Source: Streptomyces bottropensis ATCC 25435
Lineage (GTDB): Bacteria > Actinomycetota > Actinomycetes > Streptomycetales > Streptomycetaceae
DNA: 64,000 bases
Assembly: GCF_000383595.1 (NCBI RefSeq)
Contig: NZ_KB911581.1
Coordinates: forward strand, 7,399,519 to 7,463,518
Direction of reading: 5' to 3'
Shown: positions 35,345 to 43,585 of the stretch, piece after piece
Layout: the number at the start of each line of letters is the position of its first letter
Numbering within the stretch: the stretch's first letter is position 1
Translations under genes and position numbers: made by a program
The notes under the pieces: generated by a model
The model's database searches: none
What the model saw: the letters and a program-made list of their open reading frames with translations, nothing else
What the model was told of the DNA's origin: nothing

Positions 35345-35547
35345 GGTGTGCTTCCCCTTCGCCTGGGAGTCGACTGGACGATTGAAATCCAGCGGCTCCT
35401 GGTGCTGCCTTATGTCGACGGTACCTTGCCGGGCCCCTCGTTCGGGCCCCCCTTGGCAGGGTTCGCTTTGACGTGCACCTTGTCGTGCACTGGGTCAAAT
35501 GGTGCCAACCATGCCAAGGGGCGGCAGACGATACATCCTTTTCGCGG

Positions 35548-36228
35548 TCAGCGGACGCTGTCGTTGTTCATCTTGCGCGTGGAGATGATCTGGTCGATCA
35601 GGCCGTACGCCAGCGCGTCCTCGGCCGTGAGGATCTTGTCGCGCTCGATGTCCTCGCGGATCTTCTCGATCGGCGTGGTGGAGTGCTTGGCCAGCATGTC
35701 CTCCAGCTGGGCCCGCATCCGGAGGATCTCGTTGGCGGCGATCTCCAGGTCGGAGACCTGACCGCGGCCCGTCTCGCTGTACGGCTGGTGGATCAGCACG
35801 CGGGCGTTCGGCAGCGCCATGCGCTTGCCCGGCGTACCGGCGGCGAGCAGGATCGCGGCGGCGGAGGCCGCCTGGCCCATGCAGACCGTCTGGATGTCGG
35901 GCTTCACGAACTGCATCGTGTCGTAGATCGCGGTGAGCGCCGTGAAGGAGCCGCCGGGGCTGTTGATGTAGACGGAGATGTCCCGGTCGGGGTCCATCGA
36001 CTCCAGGCACAGCAGCTGCGCCATGACGTCGTTGGCGGAGGCGTCGTCGATCTGCACCCCGAGGAAGATCACCCGCTCCTCGAAGAGCTTCGCGTACGGG
36101 TCGTACTCACGGATGCCCTGCGAGGTGCGCTCGACGAAGCGCGGGATCACGTAACGGGACTCGGCCGTCGGGCCCGTGTACTGGGAGCGTGGGCCGTCGA
36201 AGAGGCCGCTGCCGGGGAAGTCGTTCAC
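35548..36228 (-). CDS. clpP2: ATP-dependent Clp protease proteolytic subunit 2
   Basis: 226-residue serine protease subunit with Ser122 (GQAASAAA), His147 (LIHQPY) and an acidic partner in REDIERD. The N-terminal extension of about 45 residues is longer than in ClpP1. In actinobacteria ClpP1 and ClpP2 form mixed rings. It lies 79 bases downstream of clpP1. GTG 36228 is the start. Confidence 0.96.
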   Translation of the reverse strand: MNDFPGSGLFDGPRSQYTGPTAESRYVIPRFVERTSQGIREYDPYAKLFEERVIFLGVQIDDASANDVMAQLLCLESMDPDRDISVYINSPGGSFTALTAIYDTMQFVKPDIQTVCMGQAASAAAILLAAGTPGKRMALPNARVLIHQPYSETGRGQVSDLEIAANEILRMRAQLEDMLAKHSTTPIEKIREDIERDKILTAEDALAYGLIDQIISTRKMNNDSVR

Positions 36229-36307
36229 TGTGGTCTCCTGGGAGCCTGAGAGGGGCTGAGGCGGTCGGCTGGGGGCTTTGCGGGGGTGGAGGTGTCGGCG
36301 GACGCCG

Positions 36308-36934
36308 TCACTCCTGCCCGGCCCCGGTGCCGCCGCCGCCCGGCATACCGGCGGCCGTGGGGATCACGTCGTCGATGAGGCCGTACTCCTTGGCCTCGAA
36401 GGCGTCGAACCAGCGGTCACGGTCCGAGTCACGGGTCACCTGCTCGACGGTCTGACCCGTGTGCTGGGAGGTGAGCTCCGCCATACGCTTCTTGGTGTGC
36501 AGCAGCCGCTCGGCGTGGATCTTGATGTCCGACGCCGAACCGGCCAGGCCGGCCGAGGGCTGGTGGATCAGGATCTCGGCGTTCGGCAGCGCGAAGCGCT
36601 TGCCGGGGGTGCCCGCGCTGAGCAGGAACTGGCCCATCGAGGCCGCGAGACCCATGGCGATCGTCACGACGTCGTTCTTGATGAACTGCATGGTGTCGTA
36701 AATAGCCATGCCGGCCGTGATGGAGCCGCCGGGGCTGTTGATGTAGAGGTAGATGTCCTTGTCGGGGTCCGCGGCAAGGAGCAGCAGCTGTGCGGTGATC
36801 TTGTTGGCAATGTCGTCGTCGACCGGCTGGCCGAGGAAGATGATCCGCTCGCCAAGCAGCCGGTTGTAGACCTGGTCGCCGAGGCCACCGCCGATGGAAG
36901 GCTCTCCGGCGGCGTAGGGCATCAGATTCGTCAC
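36308..36934 (-). CDS. clpP1: ATP-dependent Clp protease proteolytic subunit 1
   Basis: 208 residues with Ser99 (GLAASMGQ), His124 (LIHQPS) and the acidic residue in VTRDSDRD; the tail is Gly-rich (GMPGGGGTGAG). GTG 36934 has CAGGTGG upstream. It heads clpP1-clpP2. A ClgR-like box lies about 145 bases upstream (37077-37090), consistent with known ClgR activation of clpP1 in Streptomyces. Confidence 0.96.
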   Translation of the reverse strand: MTNLMPYAAGEPSIGGGLGDQVYNRLLGERIIFLGQPVDDDIANKITAQLLLLAADPDKDIYLYINSPGGSITAGMAIYDTMQFIKNDVVTIAMGLAASMGQFLLSAGTPGKRFALPNAEILIHQPSAGLAGSASDIKIHAERLLHTKKRMAELTSQHTGQTVEQVTRDSDRDRWFDAFEAKEYGLIDDVIPTAAGMPGGGGTGAGQE

Positions 36935-37076
36935 GTATCCACCTGCTCGTCTTACGACGGCGCCGGGCCGTCTTCACGTTTCCCTTCCGGGGGCCGAGCC
37001 GTTCACCGACAGCCCAGCCCTCGTCTTCATGGACCCTAACGCGGTGGCTCCGCCGGTGAATCCCGCAAAGGGAACT

Positions 37077-37090
37077 GTTCGCTGTCAGCG
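37077..37090. promoter_or_regulatory. Candidate ClgR box upstream of clpP1
   Basis: GTTCGCTGTCAGCG fits the actinobacterial ClgR pattern CGC-Y-N3-R-GCG, including the preceding GTT. It sits about 45 bases upstream of a possible -10 element TTAGGGT (minus strand, near 37034), a suitable place for an activator. Confidence 0.6.
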
Positions 37091-37143
37091 CATGCGTCCG
37101 CGCTCCGCTGGTTGGGCGGGTGCCAGGTGCCCCCGGCCCCGAA

Positions 37144-37259
37144 AGGGGCGCGGGGAACTGCGCGACCGGCCAGAGACAAGCCGCAGACGCGTCTGCCGCG
37201 CGAGGCGCATCGGCGGGTGCGGCTCGCAGAGGGCTGGTCGCGCAGTTCCCCGCGCCCCT
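37144..37259. repeat. Inverted pair of the dispersed repeat
   Basis: Left arm 37144-37171 and right arm 37232-37259 are complementary at 27 of 28 positions and each holds the core GCGCAGTTCCCCGCGCCCCT or its complement. The 60-base spacer also contains pairing segments, so transcripts could fold into a very long hairpin. It lies between clpP1 and tig, next to the tig terminator. Confidence 0.85.
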
Positions 37260-37270
37260 GAGAGACACCA

Positions 37271-37302
37271 GGGCCCCCGGGTCACAAGTGTCCCGGGGGC
37301 CC
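37271..37302 (-). terminator. tig terminator
   Basis: GGGCCCCCGGG (37271-37281) pairs with CCCGGGGGCCC (37292-37302); the ten-base loop has internal CAC/GTG pairing. Confidence 0.85.
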
Positions 37303-37326
37303 ATCACGGTGTCACGAGCGGAGCGG

Positions 37327-38727
37327 TCAGGCCTCGGGGGCCTTCTCCTCGGCCTCGGCCGCGGCCGGGGTCTCCTCGGCGGACTCGGCGGAGGCCTCCG
37401 TGGTCTCCTCGTCCTCGTCGTCGTCCAGGTCGACGACCTCGCCGTTGGTGTCCTTCACGGTGGAGGACTCCACGACCAGGGCCAGGGCCTTGCCACGGGC
37501 GACCTCGCCGACGAGGAGCTGGACCTGGTTGTTCTGGACGACCGCCTGGGCGAACTCGTCCGGGGACATGCCGGAGGAGGCGGCGCGGCGCATGAGGTGC
37601 TCGGTGAGCTCCTCCTGGTTGACGTTCAGCTTCTCCTTGGCGACCAGCTCGTCGAGGACGAACTGGGTCTTGATGCCCTTGACGGCCGCTTCCTTGGTCT
37701 CGGCGTCGAACTCCTCGACCGTCTTGCCCTGGATCTCGAGGTACTTCTCGAGGTCGAGGCCCATCTGGCCGAGCTGGTGGTGCTCCAGGTTGTGCTTGCG
37801 GGTGTTGATCTCGTCCTCGAGCAGCTTCTCGGGGACGGGCACCTCGACGATCTCCAGCAGCTTCTCCAGGACACGCTCCTGGGCCTGCGTGGCCTGGTCG
37901 TACTGCTTCATGTTCTCCAGGCGCTTGCGGCTGTCCGCCCGCAGCTCCTCGAGGGTGTCGAACTCGGAGGCGAGCTGGGCGAACTCGTCGTCCAGGGCCG
38001 GGAGTTCACGGGCGGCGACCTGGGTGACCTTGACGGTGACCTCGGCCTCCTTGCCGGCCGCCGAGCCGCCCTTCAGCTCGGAGGCGAAGGTGGTCTCGCC
38101 ACCGGCCTCCAGGCCCTTCACGGCGTCGTCGATGCCGTCCAGCAGCTCTCCGGAGCCGATCGTGTAGGAGACGCCCTCGGCGACGCCGTCCTCCAGGATC
38201 TCGCCGTCGACCTTGGCCTCCAGGTCGATCGTCACGACGTCGCCGTCCTCGGCGGCACGCTCGACCGGGGAGGTGGAGGCGAAGCGCTCGCGCAGCTGCT
38301 CGACCGCCTTCTCGATGTCCTCCTCGGTGACCTCGACGGCGTCGACCTCGACCTCGATGCCGGAGTAGTCCGGGATCTCGATGGCCGGGCGGACGTCCAC
38401 CTCGGCGGTGAAGTTCAGCGTCTCGCCGTCCTTCAGCTCGGTGATGTCGACCTCGGGCTGGCCCAGGACATTGAGCTCGGCCTCGTTGACCGCGTCCGTG
38501 TAGAACTTCGGGAGCGCGTCGTTGACCGCCTCCTCCAGAACCGCACCGCGGCCGAACCGCTGGTCGATGACGCGGGCCGGGATCTTGCCCTTGCGGAAGC
38601 CCTTCACCGTGACCTGCTGGTTGATCTTCTTGTACGCCGCGTCGAGGCTGTCCTTGAGCTCCTCGAAGGGCACCTCGATGCTGAGCCGAACCCGGGTCGG
38701 GTTCAGGGTCTCCACGGCGCTCTTCAC
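37327..38727 (-). CDS. tig: Trigger factor
   Basis: 466-residue ribosome-bound chaperone and peptidyl-prolyl isomerase. The ribosome-docking loop is GFRKGKIP; the FKBP-like PPIase domain spans about 150-240 (AEDGDVVTIDLEAKVDG); a helical C-terminal domain follows, then an acidic tail (DLDDDEDEETTEASAE). GTG 38727 has AAGGAG upstream; longer in-frame starts run through the tRNA region and are rejected. Confidence 0.96.
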   Translation of the reverse strand: MKSAVETLNPTRVRLSIEVPFEELKDSLDAAYKKINQQVTVKGFRKGKIPARVIDQRFGRGAVLEEAVNDALPKFYTDAVNEAELNVLGQPEVDITELKDGETLNFTAEVDVRPAIEIPDYSGIEVEVDAVEVTEEDIEKAVEQLRERFASTSPVERAAEDGDVVTIDLEAKVDGEILEDGVAEGVSYTIGSGELLDGIDDAVKGLEAGGETTFASELKGGSAAGKEAEVTVKVTQVAARELPALDDEFAQLASEFDTLEELRADSRKRLENMKQYDQATQAQERVLEKLLEIVEVPVPEKLLEDEINTRKHNLEHHQLGQMGLDLEKYLEIQGKTVEEFDAETKEAAVKGIKTQFVLDELVAKEKLNVNQEELTEHLMRRAASSGMSPDEFAQAVVQNNQVQLLVGEVARGKALALVVESSTVKDTNGEVVDLDDDEDEETTEASAESAEETPAAAEAEEKAPEA

Positions 38728-38924
38728 GGTTCGGTCTCCTTGGGGGCTGACTTCTTGGGGTTCTGCTGACCTTCCCACCGGGTCGGCGGGGGGTTCGGCG
38801 GATTCGCGGCCGTTGAGAGACGTGAGAGTGCAGACACACGGGCGCGCAGCTTGCATAGTAACCGCAGGCGGTACACGCCCCAAAAGGCGATCTTGCCGGT
38901 GGCGGGCGCGCCCTGTCGGCACGG

Positions 38925-39001
38925 TGGTCGGGGTGGCGGGATTTGAACCCACGGCCTTCCGCTCCCAAAGCGGACGCGCTACCAAGCTGCGCCACACCCC
39001 G
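38925..39001 (-). tRNA. tRNA-Pro (anticodon TGG)
   Basis: Minus strand: acceptor CGGGGTG pairs with CACCCCG, anticodon stem TCCGC/GCGGA with loop TTTGGGA, T loop GTTCAAATC, discriminator A, and encoded CCA (38927-38925). All arms close. Confidence 0.95.
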
Positions 39002-39178
39002 TCTGGTGCGACACGTAGGGTACATGCCCGCAGGCCATGGGGTTGCCCCATTTACCGAGTACGCGGGCGCGTGCGACGGCGGACGACAGGCACGGCCCGG
39101 AAGGGGTGTGCGGCGGTGGCGCCCGACCCGCTACGATGCCTTCAGTGCCGCGGTCGCCCGACCTGCGGCGCGAGCTGT

Positions 39179-39252
39179 GCGGGCGTAGCTCAATGGTAGA
39201 GCCCTAGTCTTCCAAACTAGCTACGCGGGTTCGATTCCCGTCGCCCGCTCCA
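39179..39252 (+). tRNA. tRNA-Gly (anticodon TCC)
   Basis: Acceptor GCGGGCG pairs with CGCCCGC, anticodon stem CTAGT/ACTAG with loop CTTCCAA, T loop GTTCGATTC, discriminator T, encoded CCA at 39250-39252. Divergent from tRNA-Pro. Confidence 0.95.
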
Positions 39253-39256
39253 ACGG

Positions 39257-39299
39257 CCTCCGGCCCGGTTCGAGGGATTCCCTCGAACCGGGCCGGAGG
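39257..39299 (+). terminator. tRNA-Gly terminator
   Basis: Perfect 20-bp stem (39257-39276 with 39280-39299), three-base loop, followed by TCTTTT: a textbook intrinsic terminator starting four bases after the tRNA CCA. Confidence 0.92.
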
Positions 39300-39406
39300 T
39301 CTTTTGTCGCCTCGCGGTCCGTCGGCCGACCGCTCCGCGGTCGCACGGTGCGCGTCCGCCGTCGCACGCGCATGCGCGGTGCGCACGGTGTGTGTTCGGA
39401 CGGTCA

Positions 39407-39601
39407 CTAGAACTGGATCGAGTTGATCGTGTCCGCTATCGAGTTCAGGAAGCGCTGGATGTCGTCGGCCATGCCCGTCGAGGCGAGGAAGAAGCCGAAG
39501 AGGATCGCGACGACGGCCGGCCCGGCCTTGATCGTCCCTCCCCGCATCAGCACTACCAGGACGATCCCCAGCAAGAGCACCACTGACAGCGAAATGGCCA
39601 C
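39407..39601 (-). CDS. Small two-helix membrane protein
   Basis: 64 residues from GTG 39601 (MAISLSVVLLLGIV), with a hydrophobic first helix, a short loop MRGGTIKAGP, a second helix VVAILFGFFLASTG, and an amphipathic end MADDIQRFLNSIADTINSIQF. GAGGGTG lies seven bases upstream. Similar small proteins are common in Streptomyces; function unknown. An in-frame start at 39658 would add an unlikely Gly/Pro-rich leader. Confidence 0.75.
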   Translation of the reverse strand: MAISLSVVLLLGIVLVVLMRGGTIKAGPAVVAILFGFFLASTGMADDIQRFLNSIADTINSIQF

Positions 39602-40177
39602 ACAGATCACACCCTCGGTCGGTCCGCACCCGGCCCGGGGCGCCGACCCCACGCGCACCCCGCCAGAACCATCGTGCCACCAACGGGGCCGTCATATGCA
39701 GCAGGTGAGGCAACGTCGGTCACGGCACCGCACGCGCGCCACCTCCGCCCCCGGCCAACGGGAGCGTGCCGGGAGTGAATTCGGGATGATCGTTTCCGTG
39801 CACACACAACCCGTGCGCAGGTAATTCGAATTGTTGCCACAGACACATCAAGAGGCTGGACCAGGACGGTAATTAACCGGACATTTCACCGGAGTCGCCT
39901 GCGCACGTTATGCACCATTTAGTCGGGATGAATGCGGACAGAACGCCAGATGGCAACCGCCGTTCGGTGTACACACGGTGACGCTCTACCCGGTCATGAC
40001 TTCACGAATCCGGGGTACGCGTGAGGCGCACGTACCCCTCAATACAGGATTCACGTGGATGGTTTTACGTGATCGCACAGACAACGCTAGGGTGCCTCAG
40101 ATGTTCACCGCTGCCTCGTCCCCCGCTTGCGCAGCGAGTGCTCGGACCGTCTTCCGGAGTTTCCGGCGGGAGGGTCT
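39602..40177. other. Long intergenic region upstream of the acyltransferase gene
   Basis: 576 bases without a credible gene. From about 39790 to 40095 it is markedly AT-richer than the surroundings (GGTAATTAACC near 39868, GCACCATTTAGTCGG). A promoter candidate for the acyltransferase is at 40065-40093. Confidence 0.5.
40065..40093 (+). promoter_or_regulatory. Candidate acyltransferase promoter
   Basis: TTACGT (40065-40070), 17 bases, TAGGGT (40088-40093). The -10 is a good vegetative match, the -35 weak. Start codon is 85 bases downstream. Confidence 0.4.
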
Positions 40178-41380
40178 GTGACGAACTCGCTGCGACCGCA
40201 CGGCCGGTCCGGGACGCCGCTCCCGCCGGCACAGTCACCACAGCCGTCCGCCGACGGAGTGCCGAGTCCGCGCTCGCTGAAGTCCTCGTCCCCCCACCCG
40301 GCGCCGAGTGGCGCCTCCCCGGAGGCCAGACCGGCCAAACAACGTGACGCGTTCTTCGACAACGCCAAGTACCTCGCCATCGTGCTCGTGGCGATGGGGC
40401 ACGCGTGGGAGCCGCTCACCGACCACAGCCGCGCCGCCGAGGCGCTTTACATGGTCGTGTACACGTTTCACATGCCGGCGTTCATCGTCATCTCCGGCTA
40501 CTTCTCGCGCAGTTTCGACATGCGCCCCGACCGGCTCCGCCGACTGGTCACCGGCATAGCCGTGCCGTACGTCCTCTTCGAGATCGCCTACTCCTTCTTC
40601 AAGCGGTGGGGCGACGACGACCCCTCCCACCCGATCAGTCTGCTCGACCCCTGGTACCTCACCTGGTTCCTGATCGCGCTGTTCGTGTGGCGGCTGACGA
40701 CGCCGCTGTGGAAGGTCGTGCGCTGGCCGGTCCCGGTGGCGCTCGCCATCGCGGCGCTCGCCTCCGTCTCCCCCGACATCGGGGACGACCTGGACCTGCA
40801 ACGCGTCCTGCAGTTCCTTCCGTTCTTCGTCGTCGGTCTCTTCATGAAGCCCGCGCACTTCCAGTTCATGCGGCGCCGTGAGGTGCGGATCCTGTCCCTG
40901 CCGGTGGCCGGGAGCGCGCTGGCCATGGCGTACTGGCTGGGCCCGGACATGAACTCGGCCTGGTTCTACCACCGTGACAGCGCGCAGGAGCTGGGTGCGC
41001 CGTGGTGGGCCGGGATCGTCATGACCTTCGCGCTGTTCGGCTGCTCCATGGTGCTCACCACGTGCTTCTTCGCCTGGGTGCCCCGGCGCAAGATGTGGTT
41101 CACCGTCCTGGGCGCGGGCACGCTGTACGGCTACCTGCTGCACGGGTTCCTCGCGAAGGGCTCGCGCTTCTGGGACTGGTACGACACCAACGCGTGGGTG
41201 TACCAGCCGCTCGGCGAGCTGTTCGCCACCTTCTTCGCGGCGGCCGTCATCACCGTGCTGTGCACACCGCCGGTGCAGCGGATGTTCCGGTTCGCCATGG
41301 AGCCGAAGATGGAGTGGGCGTTCAAGCGGGACGCCACCGAGCTGGCCCGTGAGCGTGGGAAGGCCGGCGCCAGGTCGTAG
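40178..41380 (+). CDS. Acyltransferase 3 family membrane protein
   Basis: 400 residues. After a Pro/Ser-rich arm (about 1-55) come about ten hydrophobic helices of the Acyl_transf_3 fold, with FFDNAKYLAIVLVAMGHAWEPL, where the His is the usual catalytic residue, and TFHMPAFIVISGYFSRSF. Members O-acylate sugars, glycans or antibiotics at the membrane; the substrate here is unknown. GTG 40178 has GGGAGG upstream. Confidence 0.88.
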   Translation: MTNSLRPHGRSGTPLPPAQSPQPSADGVPSPRSLKSSSPHPAPSGASPEARPAKQRDAFFDNAKYLAIVLVAMGHAWEPLTDHSRAAEALYMVVYTFHMPAFIVISGYFSRSFDMRPDRLRRLVTGIAVPYVLFEIAYSFFKRWGDDDPSHPISLLDPWYLTWFLIALFVWRLTTPLWKVVRWPVPVALAIAALASVSPDIGDDLDLQRVLQFLPFFVVGLFMKPAHFQFMRRREVRILSLPVAGSALAMAYWLGPDMNSAWFYHRDSAQELGAPWWAGIVMTFALFGCSMVLTTCFFAWVPRRKMWFTVLGAGTLYGYLLHGFLAKGSRFWDWYDTNAWVYQPLGELFATFFAAAVITVLCTPPVQRMFRFAMEPKMEWAFKRDATELARERGKAGARS

Positions 41381-41425
41381 ATACCCGGGTTCCGTTCCCG
41401 GCCCCGGTGCCGGGTTCCTTCGCCC

Positions 41426-41911
41426 TCAGTTGTTCCCCGTGGCCTCCTCGGCCGCCGGTTCGTCCGGCAGGCCGAGGAGGTTTCGCATGTGGGCGTACTT
41501 GTGGGTCAGGCGGGCGCGGGTGGGTTCGTCCAGGACGGCGAGGCGGGCCGGGTTCGCGTTGTGGGCGAGGTCCGACTGCTTGACGAGGAGGGCGCCCGGG
41601 GTGTCGAGGATGCGGGCGGCGTAGGCCTCCGGTCGTTCGCCCGCGCGCTTGGTCAGGGCCCGCACGATGGCCTTCGTGCGGGCGGTCAGGGGGGCCTCGG
41701 TGAGCCAGGTCTCGGTGAGGGCGTCGTCCTCGATGGCGTCGTGCAGCCAGGCCGCGGCGATCTGGTCCTCGTCGCCGCCTCGTGCCGTGACGCCGTCCGC
41801 CACGGCCTGGAGGTGCTCGGTGTAGGGGTGGCCGGCCTTGTCCGTCTGGGTGGCGTGGGCGGTTCTGGCCAGGGTTTCGACTTCGGGGAGGGAGAGAGGG
41901 GTCGGGGGCAT
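41426..41911 (-). CDS. HD-domain protein (RelA/SpoT-like hydrolase fold)
   Basis: 161 residues with the HD motif set HATQTDKAGHPYTEHL ... WLHDAIEDDALTE, and helical remainder (LLVKQSDLAHNANPARLAVL). This resembles the (p)ppGpp hydrolase HD fold without synthetase domain; substrate is not determined. ATG 41911 with AAGGAG eleven bases upstream is chosen; upstream extension runs through a tandem repeat and is rejected. Confidence 0.8.
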   Translation of the reverse strand: MPPTPLSLPEVETLARTAHATQTDKAGHPYTEHLQAVADGVTARGGDEDQIAAAWLHDAIEDDALTETWLTEAPLTARTKAIVRALTKRAGERPEAYAARILDTPGALLVKQSDLAHNANPARLAVLDEPTRARLTHKYAHMRNLLGLPDEPAAEEATGNN

Positions 41912-41940
41912 CGGGTACCTGGCTCCTTCGAGTGGCGGGG

Positions 41941-42040
41941 AGGCGAGTGGGTGTGGTGGGTGGCGGATGGGTGTGGCGGGAGGCGAGTGGGTGTGGCGGG
42001 AGGCGAGTGGGTGCGGCGGGTGGGTGCGGCGGGTGGCGGT
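41941..42040 (+). repeat. G-rich 20-bp tandem repeat
   Basis: Four 20-bp units beginning at 41941, 41961, 41981 and 42001 (AGGCGAGTGGGTGTGGCGGG type) and a degenerate fifth. The + strand has many GGG/GG runs and could form quadruplexes; the repeat lies just upstream of the HD gene ribosome site. Confidence 0.85.
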
Positions 42041-42079
42041 CCGGATGTCGCCCCCGCCGCCCCTACCCGTCCCATCCTC

Positions 42080-42096
42080 AAGGGGCTGCGCCCCTT
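42080..42096. terminator. Small GC hairpin AAGGGGC-TGC-GCCCCTT
   Basis: 7-bp perfect stem, followed on the + strand by TT. It lies between the HD gene and the PP2C gene; a second terminator candidate near 42148 is stronger. Confidence 0.4.
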
Positions 42097-42126
42097 TTAC
42101 CCCCGTTTGCGGGACCGGTGGGGGTT

Positions 42127-42183
42127 GATCGCGCAGTTCCCCGCGCCCCTGAGAAGCAGGGGCTGCGCCCACTGCTTCTCAGG
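42127..42183 (-). repeat. Dispersed repeat copy fused to the PP2C terminator
   Basis: GCGCAGTTCCCCGCGCCCCT (42131-42150) runs straight into a 12-bp stem CCTGAGAAGCAG / CTGCTTCTCAGG (42148-42159 with 42172-42183), directly after the PP2C stop at 42188. Confidence 0.8.
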
Positions 42184-42187
42184 GCGC

Positions 42188-43360
42188 CTACCTTGTCGCC
42201 GTCGGGCCCTCTCGGCAGATCAGGAGGAGGGCCCGGTCGTCGTTGACGTCCTTGGCCACGGCTTCGATGAGGTGCCAGGCGGCGCCGTGGAAGCCGCCCG
42301 CCACGTAGCGGTCGGCCTCGCCGGTGAGGCGGTCGATGCCTTCGACTATGTCCCGGTCGGAGGTCTCGACGAGGCCGTCGGTGAACAGCATCAGGACGTC
42401 GCCGGGGCGCAACGAGCCCTTGACCGGGTCGAACTGGGCACCGTCGTAGACACCCAGGAGGGGGCCCTCGGCGGCCTTCTCCTCCCAGCGGCCGGTGCCC
42501 GCGCTGAGCTGGAGGCCCGGGGGGTGGCCGGCGGAGAAGAGTTCGTAGTCGCCGGAGTCGAGGTCGAGGACGAGGTGGATGGAGGTCGCGAAGCCCTCGT
42601 CCCAGTCCTGGCGGAGGAGATAGCCGTTGGCGGCCGGGAGGAAGGCGTGCGGTGGGAGCGATCCCAGCAGACCGCCGAAGGCGCCCGACAGGAGCAGGGC
42701 GCGGGACCCCGCGTCCATGCCCTTGCCGGAGACGTCGGTGAGGACGGCTTCGAGGGTGCGGCCGCCGTTCGTACGGGCGGCCACGACGAAGTCACCGGAG
42801 AAGGACTGGCCGCCCGCCGGGCGCAGGGCCATCTCGCGGTGCCAGCCGGCGGGCAGCTGCGGCAACTTGCTCTGCACCCGGATGCGTTCGCGCAGGTCGA
42901 AGAGCATCGTGCCGCCGCGCCGCCAGGGCACGCCGACCCGGCTGCGGAACTGGGCGATCAGGAGGCCGAAGAAACCGCAGGCGGCGACCACGAGCACGGT
43001 GCCGGGCGTCACCCGGGCCGGGCCTTCGGGGTACGGGCCGAGCCGCACCGACTCCACGATCAGCGCGGTCGCGGCGGCCGCGTACAGGCCGAGGAGGCTG
43101 GCGGGCCGCAGCAGCAGGCCGCCCGCGACGATGGGCAGGACCAGGACGGCGGGTGAGAACCAGACCTCGTTGATCAGCGTGAGGCAGGCGATCAGCGGGA
43201 TCATCATCAGCAGGCCGACGAGGGCGATCCAGTCGGAGCCGTCCCCGCGGAAGTAGTCGACGGCGGATTTGCGCACGCCGGTGCGGACCCGGTGAACCAG
43301 CTTCTTCATCCGGGCCGTGAGCGTATCGGCCGCCGCGCGCCGCTCTCGTCCTGCTGCCAT
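42188..43360 (-). CDS. Membrane PP2C-type serine phosphatase (SpoIIE domain)
   Basis: 390 residues. About four hydrophobic helices (residues 45-140; LLMMIPLIACLTLINEVW) precede a SpoIIE/RsbU-like phosphatase domain with SGDFVVAAR, VLTDVSGKGMDAG, FSAGHPPG and LMLFTDGLVETSD, which carry the metal-binding acidic residues. Such proteins dephosphorylate anti-anti-sigma factors; the partner is not in the window. ATG 43360 has AAGGTCC upstream. Confidence 0.9.
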   Translation of the reverse strand: MAAGRERRAAADTLTARMKKLVHRVRTGVRKSAVDYFRGDGSDWIALVGLLMMIPLIACLTLINEVWFSPAVLVLPIVAGGLLLRPASLLGLYAAAATALIVESVRLGPYPEGPARVTPGTVLVVAACGFFGLLIAQFRSRVGVPWRRGGTMLFDLRERIRVQSKLPQLPAGWHREMALRPAGGQSFSGDFVVAARTNGGRTLEAVLTDVSGKGMDAGSRALLLSGAFGGLLGSLPPHAFLPAANGYLLRQDWDEGFATSIHLVLDLDSGDYELFSAGHPPGLQLSAGTGRWEEKAAEGPLLGVYDGAQFDPVKGSLRPGDVLMLFTDGLVETSDRDIVEGIDRLTGEADRYVAGGFHGAAWHLIEAVAKDVNDDRALLLICREGPTATR

Positions 43361-43585
43361 TGTTCGGGACCTTATCCATCGGACCAGCCCCTGTGCACAG
43401 GAGGTCCTACTTGTCCCCCTTCCGAGGGCCGGTTCACGACGAATCTCACACAGATCTCACACCGGAACGCGCCCTTCAGCCCCTGTGCGCCCTCCGTGCG
43501 GCACCTGGGAAGGATCCCACGTCGCGCCGCGCCGCGCGGGGCGAATTCGCTCGCTCGCGCCGGAGCACCCTGCTAGGCATGGCGT

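Noticed and set aside
38925..39252. Two tRNA genes as integration sites for a mobile element
   Set aside because: No integrase, no direct repeat of a tRNA 3' end and normal core genes on both sides.
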